Positions 8,043-16,694 of a stretch of 52,288 bases of DNA are shown piece after piece (positions within the stretch are counted from its first letter, which is position 1; every line of letters starts with the position of its first letter). The position numbers and the translations under genes are program-made. The notes below the pieces were generated by a model. It saw only the letters and a list, made by a program, of their open reading frames with translations, had not been told where the DNA came from and did not search any database. Origin of the DNA: JAMLIA01 sp039810005 (GTDB lineage: Bacteria > Chloroflexota > Chloroflexia > Thermomicrobiales > CFX8); the NCBI GenBank assembly GCA_039810005.1, contig JBDHWD010000010.1, forward strand, positions 1 to 52,288. Direction: 5' to 3'.

Positions 8043-9407
8043 GTGAATAGTCGCTACGTCATCATTCACGGGCACTTTTACCAACCGCCGCGCGAAGACC
8101 CACTGACTGAAGAGATGCCCTGGGAGCCGGGCGCGCATCCGTACCGCGATTACAACGAGAAGATTCTGGCCGAGTGCTACCGACCGAACGCCGACCTCGG
8201 CAACTTCAGTCGGATGAGCTTCAACATCGGTCCCACGCTGGCTAGCTGGATGCGTCGTCATCACCCCAGCGTGCTGCGCCGGATTGCCAGCGCCGACCAG
8301 CAGGCGGTCCGGGAGACCGGGTTCGGCACCGCAATCGCCCAGAGCTATCACCACACGATTCTGCCGCTCAATTCATCGCGCGATCGTCGGACCGAGCTTC
8401 GCTGGGGGATCCGCTCCTTCGAGCTGCTCTATGGCCGCAAGCCGCGCGGCATCTGGCTGCCGGAGACGGCAGTCGATAACGCGACGCTGCAGGATTGCGC
8501 CGATGAAGGACTGACCTTCACGATCCTCGCGCCCGGCCAGTCACAGGCCCGCGGCCCGCGGGCCGGCGCGTACGCCGTGTCGCTGACAGGTGGGCGGTCA
8601 TTCACGATCCTCTCTTACGATGCCGACCTCGGCGGCATCGTCTCGTTCGATCCAGCCGCGACCGTCCACGCCGGAGCGTTCGCCGCGCAGCATGTCCTGC
8701 CAACGCTCAGTCAGCGCGAAGATGACACGGCGGTCGTCACGATTGCCACCGATGGCGAGGTTTACGGCCATCACCACAAGTTCAAGGATCTGTTCCTGCA
8801 GGATCTTCTGGCCCGGCGGCTGGGCGAGCATGGCCTGCTACCTGCCTCGGCTGAAGCGTTTGTCGCCATGCACCCTGCGACCAACGAAGCGCACCTGCTG
8901 GACTTGACCTCGTGGGGCTGCAATCACCAGCTCTCACGCTGGTCGGATGGCTGCGACTGCACGCCGGGCTATTCCGCCTGGAAGCGACCACTCCGCGATG
9001 CGTTCGACGCGCTCGCAGCCCGGATCGATCGCGTGTTTGAAGAGCGCGGCAGCATGTATCTCTCCGACCCATGGGCCGCTCGCGATGCCTATATCGATGT
9101 TGTCGAGGGCGCGGTGCCGTTCTCCGAGTGGTACGCGCAGTGGAGAACGATCTATGGCGACGAGGAGATCGCTCGCCAATTGCTCGAAGCGCAGCGCCTG
9201 CGACTGTCGATGTACGCCTCGTGCGCGTTCTACTGGGAGGCGCTCGAACGGCTGGAGCCGACATACGGTATTCGTCGCGCCCGCGCCGCTGCATCGTTGC
9301 TCGATGAGACGCTCGGCACGACGCTCGTGCCGTCATTCCAGCACGATCTCCGGTCGCGACTCTACGGACCCGAGACTCTGGTCGTCGGCGCTGCGGCCGG
9401 CGGATAG
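8043..9407 (+). CDS. Glycoside hydrolase family 57 protein with a short DUF3536-like C-terminus
   Basis: Predicted retaining alpha-glucan-active enzyme (amylase/branching-enzyme clan), 454 residues. It shows the GH57 signatures: HGHFYQPPRE at residues 9-18, WLPE with candidate nucleophile Glu141, and ATDGEVYGHHH with candidate acid/base Asp237. After the catalytic part there is a recognisable DUF3536-like start (WGCNHQLSRWSDGCDC, then DPWAARDAYIDV and MYASCAFYWEA). The protein stops soon afterwards, whereas DUF3536 proteins I know of are much longer. The start is a GTG with AGGA about 6 nt upstream. It has no signal peptide and so is probably cytoplasmic, perhaps in glycogen metabolism. It stands as a single gene between two hairpins. 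Confidence 0.85.
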   Translation: MNSRYVIIHGHFYQPPREDPLTEEMPWEPGAHPYRDYNEKILAECYRPNADLGNFSRMSFNIGPTLASWMRRHHPSVLRRIASADQQAVRETGFGTAIAQSYHHTILPLNSSRDRRTELRWGIRSFELLYGRKPRGIWLPETAVDNATLQDCADEGLTFTILAPGQSQARGPRAGAYAVSLTGGRSFTILSYDADLGGIVSFDPAATVHAGAFAAQHVLPTLSQREDDTAVVTIATDGEVYGHHHKFKDLFLQDLLARRLGEHGLLPASAEAFVAMHPATNEAHLLDLTSWGCNHQLSRWSDGCDCTPGYSAWKRPLRDAFDALAARIDRVFEERGSMYLSDPWAARDAYIDVVEGAVPFSEWYAQWRTIYGDEEIARQLLEAQRLRLSMYASCAFYWEALERLEPTYGIRRARAAASLLDETLGTTLVPSFQHDLRSRLYGPETLVVGAAAGG

Positions 9408-9411
9408 TGAC

Positions 9412-9437
9412 GCGGCTGGTGATTGCTCACCAGCCGC
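9412..9437. terminator. Shared hairpin between convergent genes
   Basis: A perfect 11-bp GC-rich stem (9412-9422 with 9427-9437) with a 4-nt loop sits in the 39-nt gap between the converging GH57 and LLM genes. It can serve as a bidirectional terminator; no long T-tract is seen on either side. Confidence 0.65.
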
Positions 9438-9446
9438 ACATGCTCG

Positions 9447-10406
9447 CTAGATATTCGGGATGATCTCGTCGGCGATCATCTTCAGACCGTCAATGTCGTC
9501 CTGATCGAACGTCTGCAGCATGATGCGATCGACGCCTTGCTTGCCGCGTTGCTGGATCAGCTCGATCACCTGCTCGACCGTTCCGGCAAGGTAGCCGCGA
9601 TCGCGGACGCGCTCGAACGCCTCCTGCGGCGACAGGTCACGCAGCGACGGCACGATCTCCTGCAGCCGCCGAGTGCGATCCAGCACCTCGGCCTCGTTGC
9701 GACCGATGACGTGACCGAGCATCATCGAGCGCTTGATCTCCTGCGGATCGCGGCCGATGGCGCGGCAGTGTTCCGCCAGCACCGCGCTCTTGTGATCGTA
9801 CGTCTCCACGGTCATCGTCGAGACGTTCCACTCATCGGCATACTCAGCCACGATCCGGAGTGTGCGCTTCTCGCCGCTGCCACCGATCATCATCGGGACG
9901 CCGCCTTCGGTCGAAGGCACCGACGTCGTGCGCGCTCCCTGCAGCTGGTAGTACTCACCATCGAATGAGACGGCCTCGCCGGTCCAGAGCAGCCTGATGA
10001 CCTTCAGCGCCTCCTCGAAGCGATCGAAGCGCTCCCGGAGTGGCGGCAGTGGGAAGCCGAACGCCGGATGCTCCTGCTCGTTCCATCCGGCGCCAATCCC
10101 GAACCAGTAGCGACCATTCGAGATCTGGTCGAGCGCCGCTGCCTCGGAGGCCAGATGCACCGGATGGCGGAAGGTAGTCGGCGAGACGAGAGCGCCGAAC
10201 TCGACGCGCTGACTCCAGAGCGCGACAGCGGTGAGCGAGGGCACAAGCGAGAGGGTCGGGCGGTCGATCTCACCCATCACGGAGAACAGGTGGTCGGACC
10301 GCCAAACCGAGTCAAAGCCGAACTCCTCGCCGGCCTGCACGATCTTCCGCCACCGATCCCAGGTCAGACCCTCCTGACCCTCGATCATGATCCCCAGTCG
10401 AACCAT
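9447..10406 (-). CDS. LLM class flavin-dependent (probably F420) oxidoreductase
   Basis: Luciferase-like TIM-barrel oxidoreductase of 319 residues using FMN or F420. Family features include the N-terminal VRLGIMIEGQEGLTWD strand, GFDSVWRSDHLF, FGALVSPTTFRHP, the WFGIGAGWNEQEHPAFG motif and PMMIGGSGEKRTL. The GAGWNE-EH pattern is common in actinobacterial and chloroflexal F420-linked members. The ATG at 10406 is chosen because AAGGGA lies 8 nt upstream and the family N-terminus begins there; upstream open frame is not homologous. The substrate is unknown. It is transcribed alone and diverges from the PAP2-YfhO pair. Confidence 0.88.
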   Translation of the reverse strand: MVRLGIMIEGQEGLTWDRWRKIVQAGEEFGFDSVWRSDHLFSVMGEIDRPTLSLVPSLTAVALWSQRVEFGALVSPTTFRHPVHLASEAAALDQISNGRYWFGIGAGWNEQEHPAFGFPLPPLRERFDRFEEALKVIRLLWTGEAVSFDGEYYQLQGARTTSVPSTEGGVPMMIGGSGEKRTLRIVAEYADEWNVSTMTVETYDHKSAVLAEHCRAIGRDPQEIKRSMMLGHVIGRNEAEVLDRTRRLQEIVPSLRDLSPQEAFERVRDRGYLAGTVEQVIELIQQRGKQGVDRIMLQTFDQDDIDGLKMIADEIIPNI

Positions 10407-10630
10407 ATCGCTGTCCCTTTCGTTCATTGCACGATGCGTCAGGCATGTATCACAATTTCCCGCCACCATTGCACGGGTGGCGTCATGGCAGCATAACATC
10501 AGTTCACATCCGGCCCGCGTGTGAGTCGTGGTGCGAATACTGCGTAGTGTGGATGCCGAAGTCAGCAGGCTCGATTTCTGGCCACGGAGGAGGCAGTATC
10601 GACGCGCAATACGAAAAGCACGCCGATGAG

Positions 10631-11464
10631 ATGCGGCACGCATCGCCTCAGGAACGTGGTTCAGATTCTCGGCGCGAACGACACATCCCCGGAGCAGTAC
10701 TCCGCCTCCTTCGGGCTCTCGCGGTGGTCGTCGCGCTTTTCGTCCTACTCCAGCTCTATTCCTGGTTCCGAAAGACCTTCTTCGTGCCGCCGGCAAGCCT
10801 CGGCTACGAGCATGCGCGCGAGGTCATCGATCTCCAGCGCACGCTCGGTATCGGCGTCAAGCGGGTCGAGATCCCGCTGCAACAGCACGTTCTCGATCAT
10901 CAGTGGCTCATCGATCTGTTTAACCACTACTACCAGCAAATGAAGCTCGTCGTCCTGGCCGCAGCCGCGCTCTGCGTTGCGCTGACGCCGACGGCCTTCT
11001 GGCGCATTGCACGCGTGTTTGCGCTCACGACGCTGATCGCCTTTCCGATGTATGCGATCTATCCGCTCGCTCCGCCGCGCCTGATGCAGGACCATGGCTA
11101 CCCGTTCGTCGATACGCTCGCGGTCTATGCTGGCGTGCAGTCGTCGGCGTCGGGGGCAGGTGGCGCAAACCAGTTCGCGGCCATGCCGAGCATGCACATC
11201 GGCTGGACGGCCATCGCCGCGCTCTGGCTGGCGGCAGCGATCCCGTGGCGACAGGTCGGTGCGTGGCTCGGTAGCCTGCACCTGCTGATGATGTCGATTA
11301 CCGTAGTCGTCACCGGCAATCACTACGTACTCGATATCGTCGCCGGTCTGGCCGTCGTCAGCGTGGCGCTGGGCATTGACTGGGTGCTGTTTCATCGAAG
11401 AAACGGATCTGTTCTGCAGATGATGACAAGCCCGCGACCGCTCGTGTACGGCCAGACGCCATGA
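10631..11464 (+). CDS. PAP2 superfamily membrane protein (PAP2_3, inositolphosphotransferase-like)
   Basis: Integral membrane phosphatase/phosphotransferase of the PAP2 superfamily. The catalytic signature is reduced to APPRL, then MPSMHIGWT and TGNHYVLDIVAG (motifs 1 to 3), the pattern seen in the AUR1/inositolphosphotransferase-like branch. About six membrane segments are visible, starting at VLRLLRALAVVVALFVLL. The start is uncertain. The ATG at 10631 is used here. An ATG at 10553 is also in frame, and a very strong GGAGGAGG (10586-10593) sits 4 nt before an in-frame ATC at 10598. The stop overlaps the YfhO start as ATGA, so the two are translationally coupled. I infer a role in building or remodelling membrane lipid head groups. 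Confidence 0.8.
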   Translation: MRHASPQERGSDSRRERHIPGAVLRLLRALAVVVALFVLLQLYSWFRKTFFVPPASLGYEHAREVIDLQRTLGIGVKRVEIPLQQHVLDHQWLIDLFNHYYQQMKLVVLAAAALCVALTPTAFWRIARVFALTTLIAFPMYAIYPLAPPRLMQDHGYPFVDTLAVYAGVQSSASGAGGANQFAAMPSMHIGWTAIAALWLAAAIPWRQVGAWLGSLHLLMMSITVVVTGNHYVLDIVAGLAVVSVALGIDWVLFHRRNGSVLQMMTSPRPLVYGQTP

Positions 11465-13971
11465 GCGATCAGCGCATACCCGATCCCCGCGGGTCAGCGG
11501 TGATTGTTGGCAACCCCTTCGCCGAGCAGGCCGCGCCGCGTGAGCGCGGGGCCATATCGACGACCCAGCCCTGGTGGCAGTCCGAAGGGCTGGCACTGGC
11601 CGTCCTCGGCATCGTCACACTCGTCGCGCTCATGCAAGTCTTCTTTCGCGGCGCGCTGATGGGCCAGGATTCCGCGACGCAGTTCTACCCGTGGTACGAC
11701 TACCTGGGTGAGCGTCTGCGTTCCGGTCACATTCCCGGCTGGAATCCGTACCAGTTCTCGGGCACCCCGTTCGCAGCCGACCCGCAGTCGGGCTGGACGT
11801 ATCTCCCGGCGATGCTGATCTTCAGCCTGTTCTCACTGCCGGTCGCCATCCCCGTCTTCCTGACGCTACACCTCGTAATAGCTGGCGGCGCGACCTACGC
11901 GCTCGCCCGGCTCCTGCGCCTGGGTGTCAGCGGCGCGCTCATCGCAGCCATCGCCTACGAGCTGTCGGGGCCGGTCTACGGTCGCTCCGTCTGCTGCGCC
12001 GCCGGGTTTGAGGTCGCCACCTGGGCGCCAGTCGCGCTCGTCGGAGCGGAGCTGGCGATTCAGCGCCGCGACATCGTTGGCCGGTTCGCCGGCTGGTTCG
12101 TCGCCGGGCTGGCAATCAGCCAGGCGCTGGCAGCCTGGCTCGGGCAGGGCTCCTACTACGTCCTGCTCATGGTTGGCGCGTTCATCGCCTACCGCACGCT
12201 CGTCGCGCCGGAAGCGTTCGCGCGTGCCTGGCGCACGCGTATTGGCAACGCGTTCATGCACGGCGGCGCTGTGCTTGCCATCGGTTTTGGCCTGGCCGCC
12301 GCCGGCATCCTGCCGCGCCTGGCCTATATCGAGGCTACCAACGTCTCCGGCGGGCAGTACGGCGGGACGAGTGACTGGGCCGCGCAGATCGGCGGGGTCA
12401 CCTGGTCGATGCTCTTCCACCGCATCCTTGACCCGACGCTGCACTACCCGGGCGCTGCTGCAGGCGCGCTCGCGCTTCTCGCACTCATCCTCGCCCGCAA
12501 CTGGATAGGCACGAGATTCTTCGCGGCGTTCGGTATCGCCGCGATGGTTCTGGCCATGCCAATCGAGACGCCGCTGCATCGCTTGCTGTATCTTGTATTG
12601 CCACGCTTCGAGGCGCTGCACCAGCACTGGCCGGAGCGCATTGCGGTTGTCGCCTACATCACGGCGGCGCTGCTGGCTGGCGCGACAATCGACGCGCTCG
12701 AACGCCGGCAGGCCCGCCCACGAACGCTCGCCGTTGCCGCCGCAATACCGCTGACCATCATCGGCGTGCAGGTGCTGTTTGGCGTCGGGCTGCCACTGGC
12801 GGCCATCCTCGCCGTCGTTGCGGCCGCGGCCATCGTCGGACTGAGCGCTGTGCCCAGCTTCCGCTTCGTGCGCTCAGCCGCCGCCCCAGCAATGATCCTC
12901 GTTGTCACCGCCGACCTGCTGCTCGGATTCCACGGCGTGCGTGGGAATGCCCCCTACGGCGGCTTCCATCGCGTCGACATTGAGAGCTACTTCTCGGCAA
13001 CCGGAGCCGTCCACTTCCTGCGCCGCTCGACGGTCAACGACCCGGCCCGCTATATCGGCTACGACCCGCAGGAACGGGTGACCGAGAACGGTCAGGTCGT
13101 CCTCTATCGCTACCAGTTCGGCGATCAGGAAACAGCCTCGCTCCTCGTGAACAACCGCGCGACGATGCACGAGATCGACGATGCGCAGGGCTACAACCCG
13201 GTTCAGCCGAGCCGCTACGTCGATCTGATGACAGCGCTGAACGGCTCACCACAGGAGTACCACGGCGCAAACATCTTCCCGAACGGCATCGACTCTCCGC
13301 TCGTCGATCTACTGAACATTCGCTATTTCATCGTGCCGACGGTGCCGACAGACTCGCGGGCGGATCTCGACGCGCTAGCCGAGAAGTTCCCGATCGTCTA
13401 TGCCGACCGCAAGGTCACGATCCTCGAGAACACCGACGCCCTGCCACGCGCCTGGATCGTCCATGAGGCAGAGCAGAAGAGTGCCGACGACACACTGGCA
13501 CTGCTGGCCGACGGATCGGTCGATCCACGCGATGTCGTCCTGCTCGAATCCACGCCGCCGGATCTCGCGCCGAGCGACGGCAACGACACGGTCAGGATGA
13601 CGAAGCAATCACCGGATGCGATGACTCTCGCAGTGACATCCAGCACCGACGGCATGCTCGTCGTCAGCAACGGCTACGATCCGGGCTGGAAGGCGTGGGT
13701 GGATGGCAAAGAGGTCGAGGTCGTGCCAGCGAACCACGCGCTGCAGGCAATTACACTGCCGGCCGGCGAGCACACGGTGACGCTGCGCTACGAGACGCCC
13801 GGAATCAACCTCGGGCTGGCCATCACCGGCACGACCATCCTGACGCTCATCGTCGCATGGTTCGTCATCCGACAGCGCACGAACAGCCGTGCGGCCGGCG
13901 GCGCTACGAGCGGACGAGCTGACGGAGCAGGAAGAAGACGTTGGCTGGTCGCTCGGCGAGGCGGCGCATGA
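11461..13971 (+). CDS. YfhO family multi-pass membrane protein
   Basis: Large membrane protein of 836 residues, GT-C glycosyltransferase-like (YfhO family, linked in Gram-positive bacteria to glycosylation of cell-surface polymers). Features: an early MGQDSATQFYPWYDYLGERL loop after the first membrane helix, FSGTPFAADPQSGW, about ten or more membrane segments to about residue 490, then a soluble C-terminal part with the YfhO hallmark DPGWKAWVDGKEVEV and LPAGEHTVTLRYETPG, and a last membrane helix. The ATG overlaps the PAP2 stop by 4 nt. The last 23 codons lie antisense to the end of the proline dehydrogenase gene, so the extreme C-terminus is not conserved and may be a recent read-through extension. 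Likely transfers a sugar from a polyprenyl carrier to a lipid or surface polymer. Confidence 0.8.
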   Translation: MSDQRIPDPRGSAVIVGNPFAEQAAPRERGAISTTQPWWQSEGLALAVLGIVTLVALMQVFFRGALMGQDSATQFYPWYDYLGERLRSGHIPGWNPYQFSGTPFAADPQSGWTYLPAMLIFSLFSLPVAIPVFLTLHLVIAGGATYALARLLRLGVSGALIAAIAYELSGPVYGRSVCCAAGFEVATWAPVALVGAELAIQRRDIVGRFAGWFVAGLAISQALAAWLGQGSYYVLLMVGAFIAYRTLVAPEAFARAWRTRIGNAFMHGGAVLAIGFGLAAAGILPRLAYIEATNVSGGQYGGTSDWAAQIGGVTWSMLFHRILDPTLHYPGAAAGALALLALILARNWIGTRFFAAFGIAAMVLAMPIETPLHRLLYLVLPRFEALHQHWPERIAVVAYITAALLAGATIDALERRQARPRTLAVAAAIPLTIIGVQVLFGVGLPLAAILAVVAAAAIVGLSAVPSFRFVRSAAAPAMILVVTADLLLGFHGVRGNAPYGGFHRVDIESYFSATGAVHFLRRSTVNDPARYIGYDPQERVTENGQVVLYRYQFGDQETASLLVNNRATMHEIDDAQGYNPVQPSRYVDLMTALNGSPQEYHGANIFPNGIDSPLVDLLNIRYFIVPTVPTDSRADLDALAEKFPIVYADRKVTILENTDALPRAWIVHEAEQKSADDTLALLADGSVDPRDVVLLESTPPDLAPSDGNDTVRMTKQSPDAMTLAVTSSTDGMLVVSNGYDPGWKAWVDGKEVEVVPANHALQAITLPAGEHTVTLRYETPGINLGLAITGTTILTLIVAWFVIRQRTNSRAAGGATSGRADGAGRRRWLVARRGGA

Positions 13972-14818
13972 AGTACGGGTACCAGCTCGTGCCATACGGC
14001 ACGTAGACCCGCATCCCGTAGCCTTCGTTAGCGAGCTGCTGCTGTAGGTCCCGACGCACGCCATAGAGCATCTGGAACTCAAACTGATCGGTCGTGACGC
14101 GCCCACTGCGCACCTGCCCACGGACAAGGTCCAGCATCGCTTCGTCGTGCGTGGCGATGGCCGGGTAGGTGCCCGCCTCCAGCAGCCGCTCGACGTGGCG
14201 GCGATAGGCCGCGTCAACGTCGGCCTTGCGCGGATAGGCAATAGTCTCCGGCTCCTGATAGGCCCCCTTGACGATCCGGACGCGCGCTTTCCGCGCGATC
14301 ATTTCCTCCAGATCGGTCTCAGTGCGGTAGAGCATCGACTGCAGCACAATGCCGACATGCTCGGCGTGCAGGTCGTGGATGCGACGGAAGAGCGCAAGTG
14401 TGCGCTCGGTATACGGCGAGCCCTCCATGTCGATCCGGACGAAGCCGCCCATATCAGCAGCACGACCGACAATCGTCCGCAGCCGCTCCCAGGTGGTGTC
14501 CTCATCGAGATCCAGCCCGAGCATCGTCAGCTTGATCGAGATATTGACATCCAGATTCTCGGCGTGCAGGCGATCCAGAACCCCGAGGTACGCATCCGCG
14601 GCTGCCTGCGCGGCCTCCTGCGTCGCGACGTTCTCGCCGAGGAGATCGAGCGTCACCGTCTGACGGCGCGCGAGGATCGACCGAATCTGCACCAGCGCGT
14701 CATCCAGATCTTCGCCGGCGATAAACCGCACAATCAGCGGTCGGGTCAGGCGCGAGCCACGGACAATGCGTTCCATCCTCTGGTTACCCGCGAGCCACAT
14801 CAACATCGCGCGCAGCAT
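13904..14818 (-). CDS. Proline dehydrogenase
   Basis: FAD enzyme oxidising proline to pyrroline-5-carboxylate, the first step of proline breakdown. At 304 residues it matches the short monofunctional PRODH/PutA-barrel family. Motifs include VNISIKLTMLGLDLD, FVRIDMEGSPYTE, VRIVKGAYQEPE, YPAIATHDE, FEFQMLYGVR and the C-terminal YFMRRLAERPANVFF. A GGAGGA lies 5 nt before the ATG. No pyrroline-5-carboxylate dehydrogenase is nearby. Its last 68 nt overlap the convergent YfhO gene on the other strand. As the PRODH C-terminus is conserved, this gene most likely has the older reading frame in the overlap. Confidence 0.93.
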   Translation of the reverse strand: MLRAMLMWLAGNQRMERIVRGSRLTRPLIVRFIAGEDLDDALVQIRSILARRQTVTLDLLGENVATQEAAQAAADAYLGVLDRLHAENLDVNISIKLTMLGLDLDEDTTWERLRTIVGRAADMGGFVRIDMEGSPYTERTLALFRRIHDLHAEHVGIVLQSMLYRTETDLEEMIARKARVRIVKGAYQEPETIAYPRKADVDAAYRRHVERLLEAGTYPAIATHDEAMLDLVRGQVRSGRVTTDQFEFQMLYGVRRDLQQQLANEGYGMRVYVPYGTSWYPYFMRRLAERPANVFFLLRQLVRS

Positions 14819-14886
14819 AGTGTTCCTCCGCCGATCTACACCACCTCAGCGCACATGAGTGTAACCCACGACATACGTCGTCTGGA

Positions 14887-14892
14887 TAGAAT
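14887..14892 (+). promoter_or_regulatory. Candidate -10 for the HD hydrolase gene
   Basis: TAGAAT lies 36 nt before the ATG in a divergent intergenic region. The same hexamer occurs upstream of the acetyl-CoA synthetase and DUF4177-like genes. No good -35 is seen. Confidence 0.35.
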
Positions 14893-14928
14893 CTGTTTAC
14901 GAACGAAGCTGGGCGGAAGAACGGGGCC

Positions 14929-16251
14929 ATGTTCGGACTGACGCCGGATACGGTGATTCGCGATAGCCTTTACGATCTGATTCCGCTCTCGCGGGAGGCG
15001 GCGGCTATCCTCGCCACGCCCGAGTTCCTGCGCCTCGATGGCATTCAGCAGCTGGGTTTCGTCTCGCGTGTCTGGCCCGGCGCGAAGCACACACGCTTCG
15101 AGCACTCACTCGGCGTGATGCATCTGATGCAGGTTGCGCTGACGCACCTCAACGAGCGTGGCGCAGGTATCCCGGACGAGACAGCCCGTGTCGCGATCGC
15201 AGCCGCGTTGCTCCACGACATCGGCCACTACCCATTCAGCCACGCGATCGAAGAGCTGGGCTCGCCGATTGCCAGCCACGAGCAGGTCGGCCGACGGATC
15301 GTGACGGAAACCGAGGTCGCGTCTGTCCTGCGCGAGCAGTGGCAGATCGATCCGCAGCGCGTCGCCCAGCTGATCAGTCCGAACGGCGCGACGCTGCCGG
15401 ATGGCGACCGGCTTGTCCGCGGCCTGCTCAGCGGCGCGCTCGACGTCGACAAGCTGGACTATCTGCCGCGCGACGCGCGTGCCTGCCACGTTCCCTACGG
15501 CGGCGTCGACACCGCACGCCTGATGGCCGCACTGCGCGTCATCGATATCGACGACCAGCCGTCGATCGGCATCGACGCCAAGGGCATCTCACCATTGCAT
15601 TCGCTGATCAACGCCCGCCAGGAGATGTTCGACAACGTCTACTGGCATCACACCAACCGCGCCTGCATGGCGATGCTGCTCCGCGCTGTTCAGGAGGCAG
15701 TCGTCGCCGGTATGCCACCACAGCAGCTCACCTCGCACAACGATGCGTCGCTCCTGGCCACGCTCAGCAGTACTGACGCACCGATGCCCACACAACGGCT
15801 GATTGACGCGCTCGCTCGCCGCCGCATCCACAAGCGCGCGGTCGAGATCAGCGCCCGCGCCGGGGAGCTGTTTCGCTATCTCGGCTCGCTCTTCGATCAT
15901 CCGGGCCAACGTCGGGCGATCGAGAACGTCATGGTCAGCCAGCTTCGCCACCTGACCGGAAAGTCGGTCGAGCACGGTGATATCCTGATTGACATCCCCA
16001 AGCCGGAACGCTGGCGCACAGATGTCTGGGTCCAGTTCGATGACCCGCCAATCGGGTTCTCACCATTGATGTCGTGGAACGACGTTGCCGGTGGCGCGCC
16101 TGAGCAGCTCAAGACCTATGAGGAGCACCGGCGACTGATCCGCATTGTCTGCGTCGAGCCATTGCGCGCCGATGTTCGCGAGCACTGGCAGCGACTGCTG
16201 CTGCCGCTCCTCGCCAGCCCGGCGGCGTTCGAGACACTGGGGGCACGATGA
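14929..16251 (+). CDS. HD domain phosphohydrolase (SAMHD1/dGTPase-like)
   Basis: Metal-dependent phosphohydrolase of 440 residues. Ligand motifs are HTRFEHSLGV (residues 54-63) and LLHDIGHYPFSH with the HD pair at 96-97; DKLDYLPRDARACHVPYGG is the later segment characteristic of the YdhJ/SAMHD1-like group. This group includes dNTP triphosphohydrolases, but the actual substrate is not shown here. The ATG at 14929 follows a GGGCGGAAGAACGGGG purine-rich tract. The stop overlaps the start of the next small membrane protein as ATGA, so the two are co-translated and the membrane protein may anchor or regulate it. Confidence 0.87.
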   Translation: MFGLTPDTVIRDSLYDLIPLSREAAAILATPEFLRLDGIQQLGFVSRVWPGAKHTRFEHSLGVMHLMQVALTHLNERGAGIPDETARVAIAAALLHDIGHYPFSHAIEELGSPIASHEQVGRRIVTETEVASVLREQWQIDPQRVAQLISPNGATLPDGDRLVRGLLSGALDVDKLDYLPRDARACHVPYGGVDTARLMAALRVIDIDDQPSIGIDAKGISPLHSLINARQEMFDNVYWHHTNRACMAMLLRAVQEAVVAGMPPQQLTSHNDASLLATLSSTDAPMPTQRLIDALARRRIHKRAVEISARAGELFRYLGSLFDHPGQRRAIENVMVSQLRHLTGKSVEHGDILIDIPKPERWRTDVWVQFDDPPIGFSPLMSWNDVAGGAPEQLKTYEEHRRLIRIVCVEPLRADVREHWQRLLLPLLASPAAFETLGAR

Positions 16252-16595
16252 GCACAGTCCGGTCAATACTCCGCAACATGCGCGGCGGGATCATCGTCGT
16301 CATCGTCGCGCTGCTCGTTGGCATCGCGATCGAATGGCTCTGGCGACCGATCTACGGCCGCTACGGCTGGGACGTCATCGCGGTGGTGCTGATGATCGGC
16401 GCAGTCTTTGCCATGGCCGGTCTCGCCGAATTCGCCCGCCCGCAGAACCCGTATCGGCACCTCGACCCGCGCTTCAGCTACATGGACGCGGCACCCACCG
16501 GCGCAATGGATAGTGGCGGCCTCGGCTGGCTCCAGCAGGCCACGCCGCCACTCGTCGTCGCGCTCATCATCATTGTGGTGAAGGTTATCTTCTGA
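16248..16595 (+). CDS. Small membrane protein coupled to the HD hydrolase
   Basis: A 115-residue protein I do not recognise. It has two N-terminal membrane segments (GGIIVVIVALLVGIAIEWLW and DVIAVVLMIGAVFAMAGLAE), a short polar loop (FARPQNPYRHLDPRFSYMDA) and a C-terminal membrane segment (LVVALIIIVVKVIF). Its ATG overlaps the HD hydrolase stop by 4 nt. The tight coupling suggests a shared function, such as membrane attachment of the hydrolase, but nothing in its sequence proves this. Confidence 0.7.
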   Translation: MSTVRSILRNMRGGIIVVIVALLVGIAIEWLWRPIYGRYGWDVIAVVLMIGAVFAMAGLAEFARPQNPYRHLDPRFSYMDAAPTGAMDSGGLGWLQQATPPLVVALIIIVVKVIF

Positions 16596-16610
16596 AGGAA
16601 GCTGCCAACC

Positions 16611-16643
16611 CGATTCCCAATTCCCTAAGGGAATTGGGAATCG
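16611..16643. terminator. Long perfect palindrome between convergent genes
   Basis: A perfect 15-bp stem (16611-16625 with 16629-16643) with a 3-nt TAA loop lies between the small membrane protein and the M81 peptidase, which converge. Each arm contains two copies of ATTCCC. It has no T-tract but should form a very stable hairpin from either strand, so it is best read as a bidirectional terminator. Confidence 0.6.
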
Positions 16644-16694
16644 AGGATATGGCTGTCAATGTAGGGGCGCACGAACGCAATCAGCCGATCGCCT

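Noticed and set aside
10461..10482. 7-bp hairpin in the LLM/PAP2 divergent gap
   Set aside because: Short stem, 8-nt loop and no link to a gene end or a ribosome site; likely chance in GC-rich DNA.
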